A stretch of DNA of 64,000 nt from Rhizobium sp. S152 (lineage in GTDB: Bacteria; Pseudomonadota; Alphaproteobacteria; Rhizobiales; Rhizobiaceae), in contig NZ_JAUDRZ010000009.1 in NCBI RefSeq assembly GCF_030380735.1, forward strand, positions 186,001 to 250,000, in the 5' to 3' direction. Of this stretch, positions 7,620 to 16,894 are shown in pieces. Position 1 is the stretch's first letter. The number at the start of each line of letters is the position of its first letter. A program made the position numbers and the translations under genes. The notes beneath the pieces were generated by a model. That model was not told where the DNA came from. It saw only the letters and a program-made list of their open reading frames with translations, and did not search any database.

Positions 7620-9536
7620 ATGGCAAAAGTAATTGGTATCGACCTCGGAACGACAAATTCCTGCGTCGCTGTCATGGACGGCAAGGACGCAAAGGTCATT
7701 GAGAACGCCGAAGGTGCGCGCACCACGCCTTCGATCGTTGCATTTTCCGAAGATGGCGAACGCCTCGTCGGTCAGCCGGCCAAGCGCCAGGCAGTCACCA
7801 ACCCCACGGACACGCTGTTCGCAGTGAAGCGCCTCATCGGCCGCCGCTACGACGATCCGACGGTTGAAAAGGACAAGGGCCTCGTTCCCTTCGAGATCAC
7901 CAAGGGCGACAATGGCGACGCATGGGTCAAGGCCCGCGGCACCGGCTATTCGCCTGCCCAGATCTCCGCGATGATCCTTCAGAAGATGAAGGAAACCGCC
8001 GAATCCTATCTCGGTGAAAAGGTCGAAAAGGCCGTCATCACCGTTCCCGCATACTTCAACGACGCACAGCGCCAGGCAACCAAGGATGCCGGCAAGATCG
8101 CTGGCCTCGAAGTTCTCCGCATCATCAACGAGCCGACGGCGGCAGCGCTGGCCTACGGTCTCGACAAGAAGGACGGCAAGACCATCGCCGTTTACGACTT
8201 GGGTGGCGGTACCTTCGATATCTCGATCCTCGAGATCGGCGACGGCGTCTTCGAAGTGAAGTCCACCAACGGCGATACCTTCCTCGGCGGTGAAGACTTC
8301 GACATGCGTCTCGTCGAATACCTCGTTGCCGAGTTCAAGAAGGACAACGGCATCGATCTGAAGGGCGACAAGCTTGCTCTGCAGCGCCTCAAGGAAGCTG
8401 CTGAAAAGGCCAAGATCGAACTGTCCTCGTCGCAGCAGACCGAAATCAACCTGCCGTTCATCACTGCCGATGCGACCGGTCCGAAGCACCTGACGCTGAA
8501 GCTGACCCGCGCCAAGCTCGAAAGCCTGGTCGACGATCTCGTCCAGCGCACCATCGCGCCGTGCAAGGCAGCCCTCAAGGATGCAGGTGTCACCCCTGCC
8601 GAGATCGATGAAGTCGTTCTGGTCGGCGGCATGAGCCGCATGCCGAAGGTGCAGGAAGTCGTCAAGCAGCTGTTCGGCAAGGAGCCGCACAAGGGCGTCA
8701 ACCCGGATGAAGTCGTAGCCCTCGGCGCAGCTATCCAGGCCGGCGTTCTCCAGGGCGACGTCAAGGACGTTCTGCTTCTCGACGTGACCCCGCTGTCTCT
8801 CGGCATCGAAACGCTGGGTGGCGTCTTCACCCGTCTGATCGAGCGTAACACGACGATCCCGACGAAGAAGTCGCAGACCTTCTCGACCGCCGACGACAAC
8901 CAGTCCGCCGTCACCATCCGCGTTTCGCAGGGCGAGCGCGAAATGGCTGCCGACAACAAGCTGCTCGGCCAGTTCGACCTCGTCGGCCTGCCGCCGGCAC
9001 CGCGTGGCGTTCCCCAGATCGAAGTCACCTTCGATATCGACGCCAACGGCATCGTCCAGGTTTCGGCCAAGGACAAGGGCACCGGCAAGGAACAGCAGAT
9101 CCGCATCCAGGCCTCCGGTGGTCTCTCCGACGCCGACATCGAAAAGATGGTCAAGGACGCCGAAGCCAATGCCGAAGCCGACAAGAAGCGTCGCGAAGGC
9201 GTTGAAGCCAAGAACCAGGCCGAAAGCCTGATCCACTCCAGCGAGAAGTCGCTGAAGGATTATGGCGACAAGGTCACCGAGGCCGATCGCACCGCGATCT
9301 CCGACGCGATCGCCGCTCTGAAGACCTCCGTCGAGGCAACCGAGCCGGACGCAGACGACATCAAGGCGAAGACCCAGACCCTCATGGAAGTTTCCATGAA
9401 GCTCGGTCAGGCGATCTACGAAGCGCAGCAGGCTGAAGGCGGCGCGGAAGACGCTTCCGCCGAAGCCGGCGACGACAATGTCGTCGATGCCGACTACGAA
9501 GAAGTCAAGGACGACGACCGCAAGAAGTCCGCGTAA
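7620..9536 (+). CDS. dnaK: Molecular chaperone DnaK (Hsp70)
   Basis: 638 residues, normal for DnaK. The N-terminal ATPase domain opens with [12 protein letters not shown] and contains the GGGTFD phosphate loop and the [10 protein letters not shown] motif. The hydrophobic linker [19 protein letters not shown] leads into the substrate-binding domain, followed by a helical lid and an acidic tail. It folds nascent and heat-damaged proteins with DnaJ (next gene) and GrpE. AAGGAG lies just before the ATG at 7620; an upstream in-frame ATG at 7575 is disregarded because homologues start [11 protein letters not shown] heat-shock-type promoter is present. Confidence 0.99.
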   Translation: MAKVIGIDLGTTNSCVAVMDGKDAKVIENAEGARTTPSIVAFSEDGERLVGQPAKRQAVTNPTDTLFAVKRLIGRRYDDPTVEKDKGLVPFEITKGDNGDAWVKARGTGYSPAQISAMILQKMKETAESYLGEKVEKAVITVPAYFNDAQRQATKDAGKIAGLEVLRIINEPTAAALAYGLDKKDGKTIAVYDLGGGTFDISILEIGDGVFEVKSTNGDTFLGGEDFDMRLVEYLVAEFKKDNGIDLKGDKLALQRLKEAAEKAKIELSSSQQTEINLPFITADATGPKHLTLKLTRAKLESLVDDLVQRTIAPCKAALKDAGVTPAEIDEVVLVGGMSRMPKVQEVVKQLFGKEPHKGVNPDEVVALGAAIQAGVLQGDVKDVLLLDVTPLSLGIETLGGVFTRLIERNTTIPTKKSQTFSTADDNQSAVTIRVSQGEREMAADNKLLGQFDLVGLPPAPRGVPQIEVTFDIDANGIVQVSAKDKGTGKEQQIRIQASGGLSDADIEKMVKDAEANAEADKKRREGVEAKNQAESLIHSSEKSLKDYGDKVTEADRTAISDAIAALKTSVEATEPDADDIKAKTQTLMEVSMKLGQAIYEAQQAEGGAEDASAEAGDDNVVDADYEEVKDDDRKKSA

Positions 9537-9568
9537 GCGGGCCGAGACGGTCACGTTTGAAACTGACA

Positions 9569-9596
9569 TTCCGGCTGCTCACCATGGCAGCCGGAA
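9569..9596 (+). promoter_or_regulatory. Intercistronic hairpin between dnaK and dnaJ
   Basis: A perfect 10-bp inverted repeat, TTCCGGCTGC / GCAGCCGGAA, with an 8-base loop, not followed by a T-run. It may act as an RNA-processing or attenuation element that lowers dnaJ expression relative to dnaK. This role is inferred. Confidence 0.5.
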
Positions 9597-9621
9597 ATCC
9601 ATTTCCGGGGTCTGATCCTTA

Positions 9622-10749
9622 ATGGCAAAAGCCGATTTTTACGAAACGCTGGGTGTCGCCAAGACGGCTGACGAAAAAGAGCTGAAGAGCGCTTTCCGCA
9701 AGCTGGCGATGAAATACCATCCGGACAAGAATCCCGATGATCATACCGCCGAGCAGAAGTTCAAGGAAATCAACGAAGCCTACGAGACGCTGAAGGACCC
9801 GCAGAAGCGCGCGGCCTATGATCGTTACGGCCACGCGGCCTTCGAGCATGGCGGCATGGGCGGCGGTGGCGGCGGTTTCGCCGGCGGCGGCTTCTCCGAC
9901 ATCTTCGAGGACATTTTCGGCGAGATGATGGGCGGCGGCCGGCAGCGGCAGCGCTCGTCGGGCGGTCGCGAACGCGGTGCCGATCTTCGCTACAACATGG
10001 AAATTTCCCTGGAGGAGTCCTTCTCCGGCAAGACGGCGCAGATCAGGGTTCCGACCTCGATCACCTGCGACGTCTGTTCCGGCTCCGGCGCCAAGCCGGG
10101 CACCCAGCCGAAGACCTGCGGCACCTGCCAGGGCTCCGGCCGCGTGCGCGCCGCACAGGGCTTCTTCTCGATCGAGCGCACCTGCCCGACCTGCCATGGT
10201 CGCGGCCAGATCATTCCCGATCCCTGCACCAAGTGCCACGGCCAGGGCCGCGTCACGGAAGAGCGTTCGCTCTCGGTCAACATTCCCTCGGGCATCGAGG
10301 ACGGCACCCGCATCCGCCTGCAGGGCGAGGGCGAGGCCGGCACCCGTGGCGGTCCGGCGGGCGACCTTTATATCTTCCTGTCGGTGAAGCCGCACGAGTT
10401 CTACCAGCGCGATGGAGCCGATCTCTATTGCGCCATCCCGATCTCGATGACGACGGCGGCGCTCGGCGGCACCTTCGATGTGGCGACGCTCGACGGCAGC
10501 AAGTCGCGCGTCACCGTTCCCGAGGGCACCCAGGCCGGCAAGCAGTTCCGTCTGAAGGGCAAGGGCATGCCGGTGCTGCGCTCCAGCCAGACCGGCGATC
10601 TCTACATCCAGATCCAGATCGAAACGCCGCAGAAGCTCACCAAGCGCCAGCGCGAGCTGCTGCAGGAGTTCGAGGAACTGTCGTCGAAGGAAAACAATCC
10701 GGAATCGACAGGCTTCTTCGCCCGCATGAAGGAATTCTTCGAGGGCTGA
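9622..10749 (+). CDS. dnaJ: Chaperone DnaJ (Hsp40)
   Basis: 375 residues in classical type I order. J domain 1-70 with the HPD motif in YHPDKNPDD; Gly/Phe region about 75-105; four zinc-finger repeats ([32 protein letters not shown]) at about 148-210; and a C-terminal substrate-binding region. It delivers clients to DnaK and stimulates its ATPase. It lies 85 bases behind dnaK on the same strand, so the two are probably co-transcribed. The Shine-Dalgarno sequence before the ATG is weak. Confidence 0.98.
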   Translation: MAKADFYETLGVAKTADEKELKSAFRKLAMKYHPDKNPDDHTAEQKFKEINEAYETLKDPQKRAAYDRYGHAAFEHGGMGGGGGGFAGGGFSDIFEDIFGEMMGGGRQRQRSSGGRERGADLRYNMEISLEESFSGKTAQIRVPTSITCDVCSGSGAKPGTQPKTCGTCQGSGRVRAAQGFFSIERTCPTCHGRGQIIPDPCTKCHGQGRVTEERSLSVNIPSGIEDGTRIRLQGEGEAGTRGGPAGDLYIFLSVKPHEFYQRDGADLYCAIPISMTTAALGGTFDVATLDGSKSRVTVPEGTQAGKQFRLKGKGMPVLRSSQTGDLYIQIQIETPQKLTKRQRELLQEFEELSSKENNPESTGFFARMKEFFEG

Positions 10750-10774
10750 TCGAGATCACCCTTAAGATTTCAGG

Positions 10775-10800
10775 GGCCCGGTTGGTTCAACCGGGCCTTT
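10775..10800 (+). terminator. Terminator of dnaKJ
   Basis: Stem GGCCCGGTT / AACCGGGCC with a GGTTC loop followed by TTTAT, 25 bases after the dnaJ stop. Confidence 0.85.
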
Positions 10801-10960
10801 ATAGTTTCAGCCCCATGTATCGGAACGCAAAGTTGCTGTCATGGCTCGACTTTAGTGTTCAAAAGAGCTTTATTAGCGATATGGTTTTGGATGTTTCGCG
10901 CGACATGCGGGGCATAAGCGGCTAAATTGGCCGTACCATCATCCCATTGCCGGGGGACAC

Positions 10961-12850
10961 TTGGAACGCCGTCTCGCAGCCATCGTCGCAGCCGATATCG
11001 TAGGCTACAGCCGGTTGATGGGCTCGGACGAGTCCGGCACGCTGGCCGCGGTCAAGCGTTGCCGTGTCGAGATTCTCGACCCGAAGATCGCCCGTCACAA
11101 CGGCCGCATCGTCAAGCTGACGGGGGACGGCATGCTGGCGGAGTTTTCAAGCGTCGTGAACGCCGTGGCGTTTGCCGACGAGGTGCAGAAGGCGAGTGCC
11201 GGGCTCAATCATTCGGTGCCCGAGGAGTTGCGCATCGAGTTCCGCATCGGCATCCACCTCGGCGATGTCCTCGTCGAGAACGAGGATATCTTCGGCGACG
11301 GCGTCAACATCGCCGCGCGGCTGGAGGCGATCGCCGAGCCGGGCGGTATAGCGGTCTCGGCGTCGGTCAAGGATCATGTCGGAACCCGGCTCGATCTCTC
11401 CTTCGAGGATCGCGGCGAGTATGCGCTGAAGAACATCCGCCAGCCTGTCCGGGTCTATGCCATCTCGCCGTGCCGCGCGCTGCCGCTCAAGGTCAACAAG
11501 GCGGCGCTGCTCGCGGCCCGCGAGAAGCACAAGCAGCTGGTGGCGGTGCTGCCCTTCACCAATATGAGCGGCGATCCCGAGCAGGAATATTTCTCCGACG
11601 GCATTACCGAGGACATCATCACGGATCTGTCGAAGATCTCCAATCTCTACGTCGTCGCCCGCAACACTGCCTTCACCTACAAGGGCAAGTCGGTGCAGGT
11701 GAAACAGGTGGCGGCCGAGCTCGGGGTCAATTTCGTGCTCGAGGGCAGCGTCCGCAAGGTCGGCCAGCGGGTGCGCATCACCGGCCAGCTGATCGATGCC
11801 CGCAACGGCGGCCATGTCTGGGCTGATCGTTTCGACCGCGACCTGACCGACATCTTCGCCATTCAGGACGAGATCACCCATGCCATCGTCGACCAATTGA
11901 AGGTCAAGCTGCTGCCGGCCGAAAAGCAGGCGATCGATGCCGAGCCGACCAGCAATGTCGAGGCCTACACCTATTATCTGCGTGGTCGCCAGCTCAGCCA
12001 GTCCTGGACGCGATCCTATCTGGTGCTGGCGCGGCGCATGTTCGCGACCGCCGTGGCGCTCGATCCGAATTACGCTCGTGCCTATGCCGGCATGGCCGAT
12101 TGCGAGGCGGCGCTGCGCGACTGGCATGCCGGCGAGTACACGCTTGAGGGCATCCTGAAGCTCAGCGCCAAGGCGCTGGCGCTCGATCCCAACCTTGCCG
12201 AGGCGCATGCCTCGCGCGGTCTTGCCCTGCACCAGGACGGGCGCGACGACGAGGCGCTGAAGGAGTTCGAGAAGGCGCTGGCGCTGGAACCCGATCTTTA
12301 CGAGGTCAATTTCCAGTACGGCCGCTTCCTGTTCATGCAGGGCAAGTTCGAAAGCGCCATCACCTTCTTTACCCGCGCGACCGAGATCCACCCGGACGAC
12401 TATCTCTCGCCGATCCACCTGATGAGCGCCTGCCGCTCGCTCGGGCGCGAGACGGAGCGGCTGGAATGGGCTCGCATCTGCGTCGATCGTTCCGAGCGCG
12501 CGCTCGATTGCCACCCGGAGAATTCCGGCCCCGCCCATCGCGGCGCGTTGGCGCTCGCCCATCTCGGCGATGAGAAGCGCGCCAAGGAATGGCTGCAACG
12601 TGCCCAGGCGATCGATCCCGACGATGTCGTAGCGCAATATAACATCGCCTGCGTCTACGCGCTGCTCAACGAATGCGATACGGCCCTCGATATTCTGGAA
12701 GCGTTGCTGCCGCAGTCCTCGTGCTACCAGATCCTCTGGTTCAAGAACGATTCCGACCTCGACGCGGTGCGCGCCCATCCCCGCTTCGGCAAGATGCTGG
12801 AGGCGATCGAGGCCTGCTCCATGCCGCCATTTCTTGAGGCTTCGGAGTAG
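10961..12850 (+). CDS. Class III adenylate/guanylate cyclase with TolB-like and TPR domains
   Basis: 629 residues. The N-terminal class III nucleotidyl cyclase domain (about 3-170) has both metal-binding aspartates (Asp12 in AADIVGYSRL, Asp56 in TGDGMLAEF) and the transition-state motif around VNIAARLE (Asn116, Arg120). The middle region (about 190-310, VAVLPFTNMSGD...) matches the TolB/FlgO-like fold often found in these proteins, and the C-terminus holds tetratricopeptide repeats. Rhizobia carry many such soluble cyclases; the signal sensed is unknown. The start is TTG at 10961, preceded by GGGGGAC, and agrees with homologues starting MERRLAAI. Confidence 0.88.
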   Translation: MERRLAAIVAADIVGYSRLMGSDESGTLAAVKRCRVEILDPKIARHNGRIVKLTGDGMLAEFSSVVNAVAFADEVQKASAGLNHSVPEELRIEFRIGIHLGDVLVENEDIFGDGVNIAARLEAIAEPGGIAVSASVKDHVGTRLDLSFEDRGEYALKNIRQPVRVYAISPCRALPLKVNKAALLAAREKHKQLVAVLPFTNMSGDPEQEYFSDGITEDIITDLSKISNLYVVARNTAFTYKGKSVQVKQVAAELGVNFVLEGSVRKVGQRVRITGQLIDARNGGHVWADRFDRDLTDIFAIQDEITHAIVDQLKVKLLPAEKQAIDAEPTSNVEAYTYYLRGRQLSQSWTRSYLVLARRMFATAVALDPNYARAYAGMADCEAALRDWHAGEYTLEGILKLSAKALALDPNLAEAHASRGLALHQDGRDDEALKEFEKALALEPDLYEVNFQYGRFLFMQGKFESAITFFTRATEIHPDDYLSPIHLMSACRSLGRETERLEWARICVDRSERALDCHPENSGPAHRGALALAHLGDEKRAKEWLQRAQAIDPDDVVAQYNIACVYALLNECDTALDILEALLPQSSCYQILWFKNDSDLDAVRAHPRFGKMLEAIEACSMPPFLEASE

Positions 12851-12997
12851 AATGCGGGCTTTTTGCATCAAAATGAAACAGGCCGTTTCCGGCATCCGTT
12901 TTGTATTAACGCCGCTTCGCGATCTCGCTTTTCAGTAACATGAAAAATACGCATTATGATCCCGGGGAATGACCACCGCGAGAAAGGGGCAATGTCC

Positions 12998-13204
12998 ATG
13001 ATGGTAGCAGACGCCTTGTCGATGCAGTCTGATGATGTCGATGTACTGGCAGGCGCCGTTTATGCTTGGTGCGCCGAGCGCAATATCAAGCTCTGCAGCC
13101 AGCAGGGACTGTCCGTGGCGAACATGGCGATCGACCTGTACCACGCCGGACACCAGACCCAGGACGACCTTCTGGTCGCGCTCCACGCCAGCGAAATCCA
13201 TTGA
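12998..13204 (+). CDS. Small conserved hypothetical protein
   Basis: About 68 residues (MMVADALSM...), soluble, with helix-forming sequence and Cys residues in WCAERNIKLC. I do not recognise a family function. AAAGGGG lies 8 bases before the ATG at 12998; in-frame ATGs at 12992 and 12956 are also possible. It is followed by a RIME-type repeat and then the convergent XRE regulator gene. Confidence 0.5.
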   Translation: MMVADALSMQSDDVDVLAGAVYAWCAERNIKLCSQQGLSVANMAIDLYHAGHQTQDDLLVALHASEIH

Positions 13205-13218
13205 AACAGTGATGCCGT

Positions 13219-13335
13219 CTTGAACGGCGCTGGAGCGATCCCGCTTTTCTTCGAATCGCGGAAGAGCTCTATCTTTTTGTTTTCGCGCAATTCCGGACGG
13301 AAAACCGCTTCGCACTTTTCCTGGAATTGCTCTAC
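13219..13335. repeat. RIME1-like intergenic repeat element
   Basis: The segment with CGCAATTCCGGACGG and, after a short spacer, TTTTCCTGGAATTGCTC matches my memory of rhizobial RIME1 elements. An imperfect inverted repeat pairs 13288-13304 with 13316-13329. It abuts the stop codon of the XRE gene, as these mosaic elements often lie at 3' gene ends. Only one copy is seen in the window. Confidence 0.65.
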
Positions 13336-13692
13336 CTAGGCGTAGGCCTCGCCGTTCATCAGCGTCAGGATGACCTTGACGGCCTCCTTGCCTGCGGCCG
13401 ATGGCAGCCTGTCGTAGTGCACGGCGAATTCGTAGGCCTCGGCGCTGAGCCCGGGCCGGGCCGGGCCGTCGGGCGTCTCGGCACCCTCGAACAGGGCCGA
13501 AATATCGACCCCCAGAAACATCGCGATCTGGTGCAGCTTGCTGGCCGAGACGCGGTTCGTGCCCTTCTCGTATTTCTGAATCTGTTGGAACGTCAGCCCC
13601 AGCGCGTCGCCGAGCTCTAGCTGCGAGATGCGACGCTTCGAGCGAATCGCGCGCACATTCCTGCCGACGATGATATCCACTGGATCTGGCAC
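13336..13692 (-). CDS. XRE-family helix-turn-helix regulator
   Basis: 118 residues. HTH_XRE domain at about 8-65: VGRNVRAIRSKRRISQLELGD, then the recognition region LTFQQIQKYEKGTNRVSASKL, which is shared with rhizobial PraR/phage-repressor-like regulators. The C-terminal half probably mediates dimerisation. An inverted repeat AATAA-N7-TTATT lies 21 bases upstream of its start and may be its own operator. Its targets are unknown. Confidence 0.85.
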   Translation of the reverse strand: MPDPVDIIVGRNVRAIRSKRRISQLELGDALGLTFQQIQKYEKGTNRVSASKLHQIAMFLGVDISALFEGAETPDGPARPGLSAEAYEFAVHYDRLPSAAGKEAVKVILTLMNGEAYA

Positions 13693-13712
13693 TTTGACGT
13701 TCCCTCACGCGC

Positions 13713-13729
13713 AATAAATCGCACTTATT
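13713..13729. promoter_or_regulatory. Candidate operator upstream of the XRE gene
   Basis: Inverted repeat AATAA-N7-TTATT, placed where an autorepressing Cro/CI-like protein would bind. Inferred from position and symmetry. Confidence 0.35.
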
Positions 13730-13871
13730 ACTATGCCCGCCTTTTCAAATATCTCAATCGCCGAGTTGAAAAATTCAACCTGATTTTTACCCAGTTTTGG
13801 GGCGGAACCCTGTGTTTTCAGGGGTTATGCAGACTCATGCGTGCGTATTATTCCAGGATGCCAGTTAAGGG

Positions 13872-13883
13872 ACGTCATGACGT
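13872..13883. promoter_or_regulatory. Perfect palindrome ACGTCATGACGT
   Basis: A 12-bp perfect palindrome in the divergent region between the XRE gene and mbfA, about 140 bases from the mbfA start. The binding factor is unknown. Confidence 0.3.
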
Positions 13884-13994
13884 AGGGTTGTGCCGACGGC
13901 AGGTTTCTCCGCGCGCTCGTATTTACGTTACGTCAGTTGACGGACGGCAGCGGATTCGACCGCGCAGCCTTGACCTGCTGCATCGCGCTCTCTA

Positions 13995-14015
13995 TTTTTA
14001 GAATTATTCTAAAAA
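13995..14015. promoter_or_regulatory. Irr box (iron control element, ICE)
   Basis: Perfect inverted repeat with 9-bp arms TTTTTAGAA and TTCTAAAAA around TTA, matching the ICE consensus TTTAGAA-N-TTCTAAA. It ends 10 bases before the mbfA start codon, overlapping the ribosome-binding region, so bound Irr would be expected to block mbfA expression under low iron, as reported for mbfA in Bradyrhizobium and Agrobacterium. Confidence 0.8.
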
Positions 14016-14025
14016 TGAGGCCGCC

Positions 14026-15009
14026 ATGCTGGCAAGATTACTCCATCCGTCAAAACGTTCATTCGATTCATTGTCCGAACAGGAAATTCTCGCGCTGGCA
14101 ATCGGCTCGGAAGAGGATGACGCCCGCATCTATCTCGCCTATGCCGACATGCTACGCGCCGATTACCCCGCCTCCGCCAAGGTCTTCGAGGATATGGCCG
14201 AGGTCGAGAGCACGCATCGCAAGTCCCTGATCGAGATCTATCGCCAGCGCTTCGGCGAGCGCATCACGCTCATCCGCCGCGAGCATGTGCACGGCTTCTA
14301 CGAGCGCAAGCCGAACTGGCTGCGCCGCAACCTGTCGCTGGACAGGATCCGCGCCGAGGCCGAAGCGATGGAGGAGCAGGCTTACCGCTTCTATGTCGAG
14401 GCCGCCCGCCGCGTCAGCGATGCGAGCACCCGCCAGCTACTGGGCGATCTGGCGCTCGCAGAGCAGGGACACAGTGATATCGCCCACATGCTCGGCGAAA
14501 AGCACGCGCCGGTCGAGGTGAAGAGCGAGGAAGACAAGGCGGCGCGACGCCAACTGGTGTTGACCTATGTCCAGCCCGGGCTCGCCGGCCTGATGGATGG
14601 TTCTGTCTCGACGCTGGCGCCGATCTTCGCCGCCGCTTTCGCCACGCAGGATACCTGGCAGACCTTCCTCGTCGGCATGTCGGCCTCCGTCGGCGCCGGC
14701 ATCTCCATGGGCTTCACCGAAGCCGCCCACGACGACGGCAAGATCTCCGGCCGTGGCTCGCCGATCAAGCGCGGCATCGCCTGCGGCGTCATGACGGCGC
14801 TCGGCGGCCTCGGCCACACCCTGCCTTATCTCATTCCGAATTTCTGGACGGCGACGACGCTGGCGGTGCTGATCGCCATCCTTGAACTCTGGAGCATCGC
14901 CTTCATCCAGAACAGGTACATGGAAACACCCTTCCTGCGCGCCGCCTTCCAGGTGGTGCTCGGCGGCGGCCTCGTGCTCGGCGCCGGCATCCTGATCGGC
15001 AACGGGTAA
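14026..15009 (+). CDS. mbfA: Membrane-bound ferritin-like iron exporter MbfA
   Basis: 327 residues. The N-terminal ferritin/rubrerythrin-like domain (about 15-165) has the iron-ligand pattern in SEEDDARIYL, EVESTHR, EAMEEQAYRF and EQGHSDIAH. The C-terminal VIT1/CCC1-like region (about 175-327) has several hydrophobic helices, including GISMGFTEAAHDDG. MbfA exports iron across the inner membrane and protects against iron overload and peroxide. TGAGG precedes the ATG at 14026. The Irr box immediately upstream strongly supports the assignment. Transcription ends at a hairpin shared with the convergent gene. Confidence 0.93.
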   Translation: MLARLLHPSKRSFDSLSEQEILALAIGSEEDDARIYLAYADMLRADYPASAKVFEDMAEVESTHRKSLIEIYRQRFGERITLIRREHVHGFYERKPNWLRRNLSLDRIRAEAEAMEEQAYRFYVEAARRVSDASTRQLLGDLALAEQGHSDIAHMLGEKHAPVEVKSEEDKAARRQLVLTYVQPGLAGLMDGSVSTLAPIFAAAFATQDTWQTFLVGMSASVGAGISMGFTEAAHDDGKISGRGSPIKRGIACGVMTALGGLGHTLPYLIPNFWTATTLAVLIAILELWSIAFIQNRYMETPFLRAAFQVVLGGGLVLGAGILIGNG

Positions 15010-15022
15010 GGTTGAAACGAAA

Positions 15023-15045
15023 ATGGCCGGCATCGCGCCGGCCAT
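15023..15045. terminator. Hairpin between convergent mbfA and the BTLCP gene
   Basis: 8-bp stem ATGGCCGG / CCGGCCAT with a 7-base loop in the 60-base gap between the two stop codons. It could stop transcription from either side; no long T-run is present. Confidence 0.6.
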
Positions 15046-15069
15046 TGAACATCTCGGTTTTCGTGAGCG

Positions 15070-15684
15070 TTACTTCAGCGCACCGACCAGAACGTCGCGG
15101 CCGTTCTCGATGGTGACCCAACGGCCCGCATTGTAGCTCGACTGGCGCTTGATGAAGGAATAGGGCGTTTCGTACCAGGGCTTGACGTTGCTCGCCAGAT
15201 TGTCGAGCACGAAGTCGCCGTCGGTGGTGCGCAGCGTCAGGATCGCATGGCCTTCGCCATCAGGCTTGCGCACCACGGTCATCAGAAGGTTGGCCGGCGA
15301 AAAGCCGCGCTGGATCAGGATGCGGCGCTTCAGAAGCGCGAAATCCTCGCAGTCGCCGGCGGTCGTCGGATAGGCCCAGACTTCGTCCTTGCCGTAGATT
15401 TCCTTGTCCGTCATCGGCGTGATGGTGTTGTTGACCGTCGAGTTGACGGAACGCACCAGTGCCCATTTGGCATCGGTCATCTCGAGCACCGCCGTGTTGC
15501 GGTTTGCGCCGCATTCGTCACGATGCGTCTGGCAGAAATCGTAGTGGCCGATCGGCTGCGACGTGGCGGCGCCGGTGACCATGGAAGCGGTGGTGTTGGA
15601 AGTGGGGGCCGGTATGGCGGCCGTAGACATAGCACACATGGCCATAATGGCCACCAAGAAACCCTTGATCCGCACGCCGCTCAC
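15070..15684 (-). CDS. Bacterial transglutaminase-like cysteine proteinase (BTLCP) family
   Basis: 204 residues with a signal peptide (about 1-24). The catalytic triad of the family is visible: Cys112 in GDCEDFALLKR, His146 in GEGHAILT and Asp161 in VLDNL. Such periplasmic proteins (LapG relatives) may cleave proteins; this short form often occurs in rhizobia without a known substrate. The start is GTG at 15684. A perfect CtrA box lies only 23 bases upstream. Confidence 0.85.
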   Translation of the reverse strand: MSGVRIKGFLVAIMAMCAMSTAAIPAPTSNTTASMVTGAATSQPIGHYDFCQTHRDECGANRNTAVLEMTDAKWALVRSVNSTVNNTITPMTDKEIYGKDEVWAYPTTAGDCEDFALLKRRILIQRGFSPANLLMTVVRKPDGEGHAILTLRTTDGDFVLDNLASNVKPWYETPYSFIKRQSSYNAGRWVTIENGRDVLVGALK

Positions 15685-15706
15685 CCTTGCATCGCCCTTG
15701 CATTTG

Positions 15707-15721
15707 TTAACGAAAAGTTAA
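15707..15721. promoter_or_regulatory. Perfect CtrA-type box upstream of the BTLCP gene
   Basis: TTAACGAAAAGTTAA fits TTAA-N7-TTAA exactly, 23 bases from the GTG start of the minus-strand gene. This is the shortest distance to a start codon of the four boxes in the window. CtrA binding is inferred. Confidence 0.5.
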
Positions 15722-15822
15722 CGGAGAGGGGCTTGGCGAGTCAATCGTTACTTCTGAGGGGGCGGCCGCTACCGGTCAATATGGTTAAAATCCGTTAGGA
15801 ATTGGCACATCTCGGAAGTCGC

Positions 15823-15851
15823 CTCTCGAAAGCGGCCAGCGCTTTCGAGAG
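15823..15851. terminator. Strong hairpin downstream of the alpha/beta hydrolase gene
   Basis: Perfect 11-bp arms CTCTCGAAAGC / GCTTTCGAGAG around a 7-base loop, 55 bases beyond the hydrolase stop. There is no T-run after it on the minus strand, so its role as a terminator is uncertain. Confidence 0.45.
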
Positions 15852-15905
15852 ATAAAACAAGGCCCTAGCGCGCGTGAGCGGATTTAAAGAGGCCGCAGCC
15901 GCAGC

Positions 15906-16718
15906 CTACGCCTTTTGGCTGTGCACAAGAGCCCTCACGGCGCTGAGCATCCGCTCGATGTCCTGCGGCCGCGACAGCCGGTGGTCGCCGTCGCGCACGA
16001 AGGTCAGCACCACGTCGTCGGCCGGCAGGTGCTCCACCAGCGTCATCGCGTGGCTGTAGGGAACATCGGCGTCCTTCATGCCTTGCAGGATATGAACGGG
16101 GCAGCCGGTCTCGATGATGCCCTTGAGCACGGCGTTGTCGCGCCCGTCCTCGATCAGCGCGCGGGTATAGATGTTGGGCTCGGGGCTGTATTCGGATTTC
16201 TCCTCGAAATAGCCCTTCTCCTCCAGCGAGGCGCGCTCCTTCTTCGTCAGGTGCGGCTCGATCAGCACCGAGGTGAAATCCGGTGCCGGCGCGATCAGCA
16301 CCATGCCCTCGAGCTTCGGCGCATCTGCGCGCTTGGCCAGCTCCTGCGCCAGCCGGAGCGCGATCCAGCCGCCCATCGACGACCCCACCAGCACCACGCG
16401 CTCTGGCGCAACGTGCAGGATGACCGCCAGCGCCTCTTCCAGCCAGCGCGAGATCGTCCCATCTGTGAACTTGCCGCCAGAGATGCCGTGACCGGAATAA
16501 TCGAAGCGGATCGAGGCGAGGCCGCTCCGCTCGGCCAAGGCGTCGAGCTCGACCGCCTTGGTGCCCGCCATGTCCGATCGGTAGCCGGAGAGCCACACCA
16601 GCGCCGGCCCGCTATTGTCCGCCGCGCGCTCGCGCACCATATAGGCGATGTCGCGTGCCTCATCGCCGTCGCCGACGCTAAGGATTTGGTGATTATGGGC
16701 GGAAATTGCTTCGGACAT
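15906..16718 (-). CDS. Alpha/beta hydrolase
   Basis: 270 residues, no signal peptide. The nucleophile elbow GSSMG (Ser114), the acid in GMKDADVP and the histidine in DGDHRLS form the expected serine hydrolase triad. The oxyanion region is near WLSGYRSDM. The overall form resembles mitochondrial ABHD10-like thioesterases and short acyl hydrolases. The substrate is unknown. It is transcribed divergently from infC. Confidence 0.85.
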   Translation of the reverse strand: MSEAISAHNHQILSVGDGDEARDIAYMVRERAADNSGPALVWLSGYRSDMAGTKAVELDALAERSGLASIRFDYSGHGISGGKFTDGTISRWLEEALAVILHVAPERVVLVGSSMGGWIALRLAQELAKRADAPKLEGMVLIAPAPDFTSVLIEPHLTKKERASLEEKGYFEEKSEYSPEPNIYTRALIEDGRDNAVLKGIIETGCPVHILQGMKDADVPYSHAMTLVEHLPADDVVLTFVRDGDHRLSRPQDIERMLSAVRALVHSQKA

Positions 16719-16894
16719 GACCTGACTCCAGTTGTTGGGCCCTATAAAACAGATTCTTGACAGGCTGACAGCAGGTGATTTTTCCGCTAAAGCATGTTAC
16801 TGACTCCGCTGCAGCGATGGCAAAACGACGGTGTACTTCCTGATTGGAGGTGCCAGGCTGCGACGATCTTGAACAACGCGAGGAGAATACGACC

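Noticed and set aside
7590-9569. A 659-codon open frame antisense to dnaK
   Set aside because: It results from codon bias of dnaK at high G+C. The protein has no family features, and dnaK itself is certain.
10928-11826. A 299-codon frame overlapping the cyclase gene
   Set aside because: Its composition is very rich in Arg and it has no family match, as expected from a shifted frame of a GC-rich gene.
11147-12895. A 582-codon open frame antisense to the cyclase gene
   Set aside because: Shadow of the sense gene, which has intact cyclase and TPR motifs.
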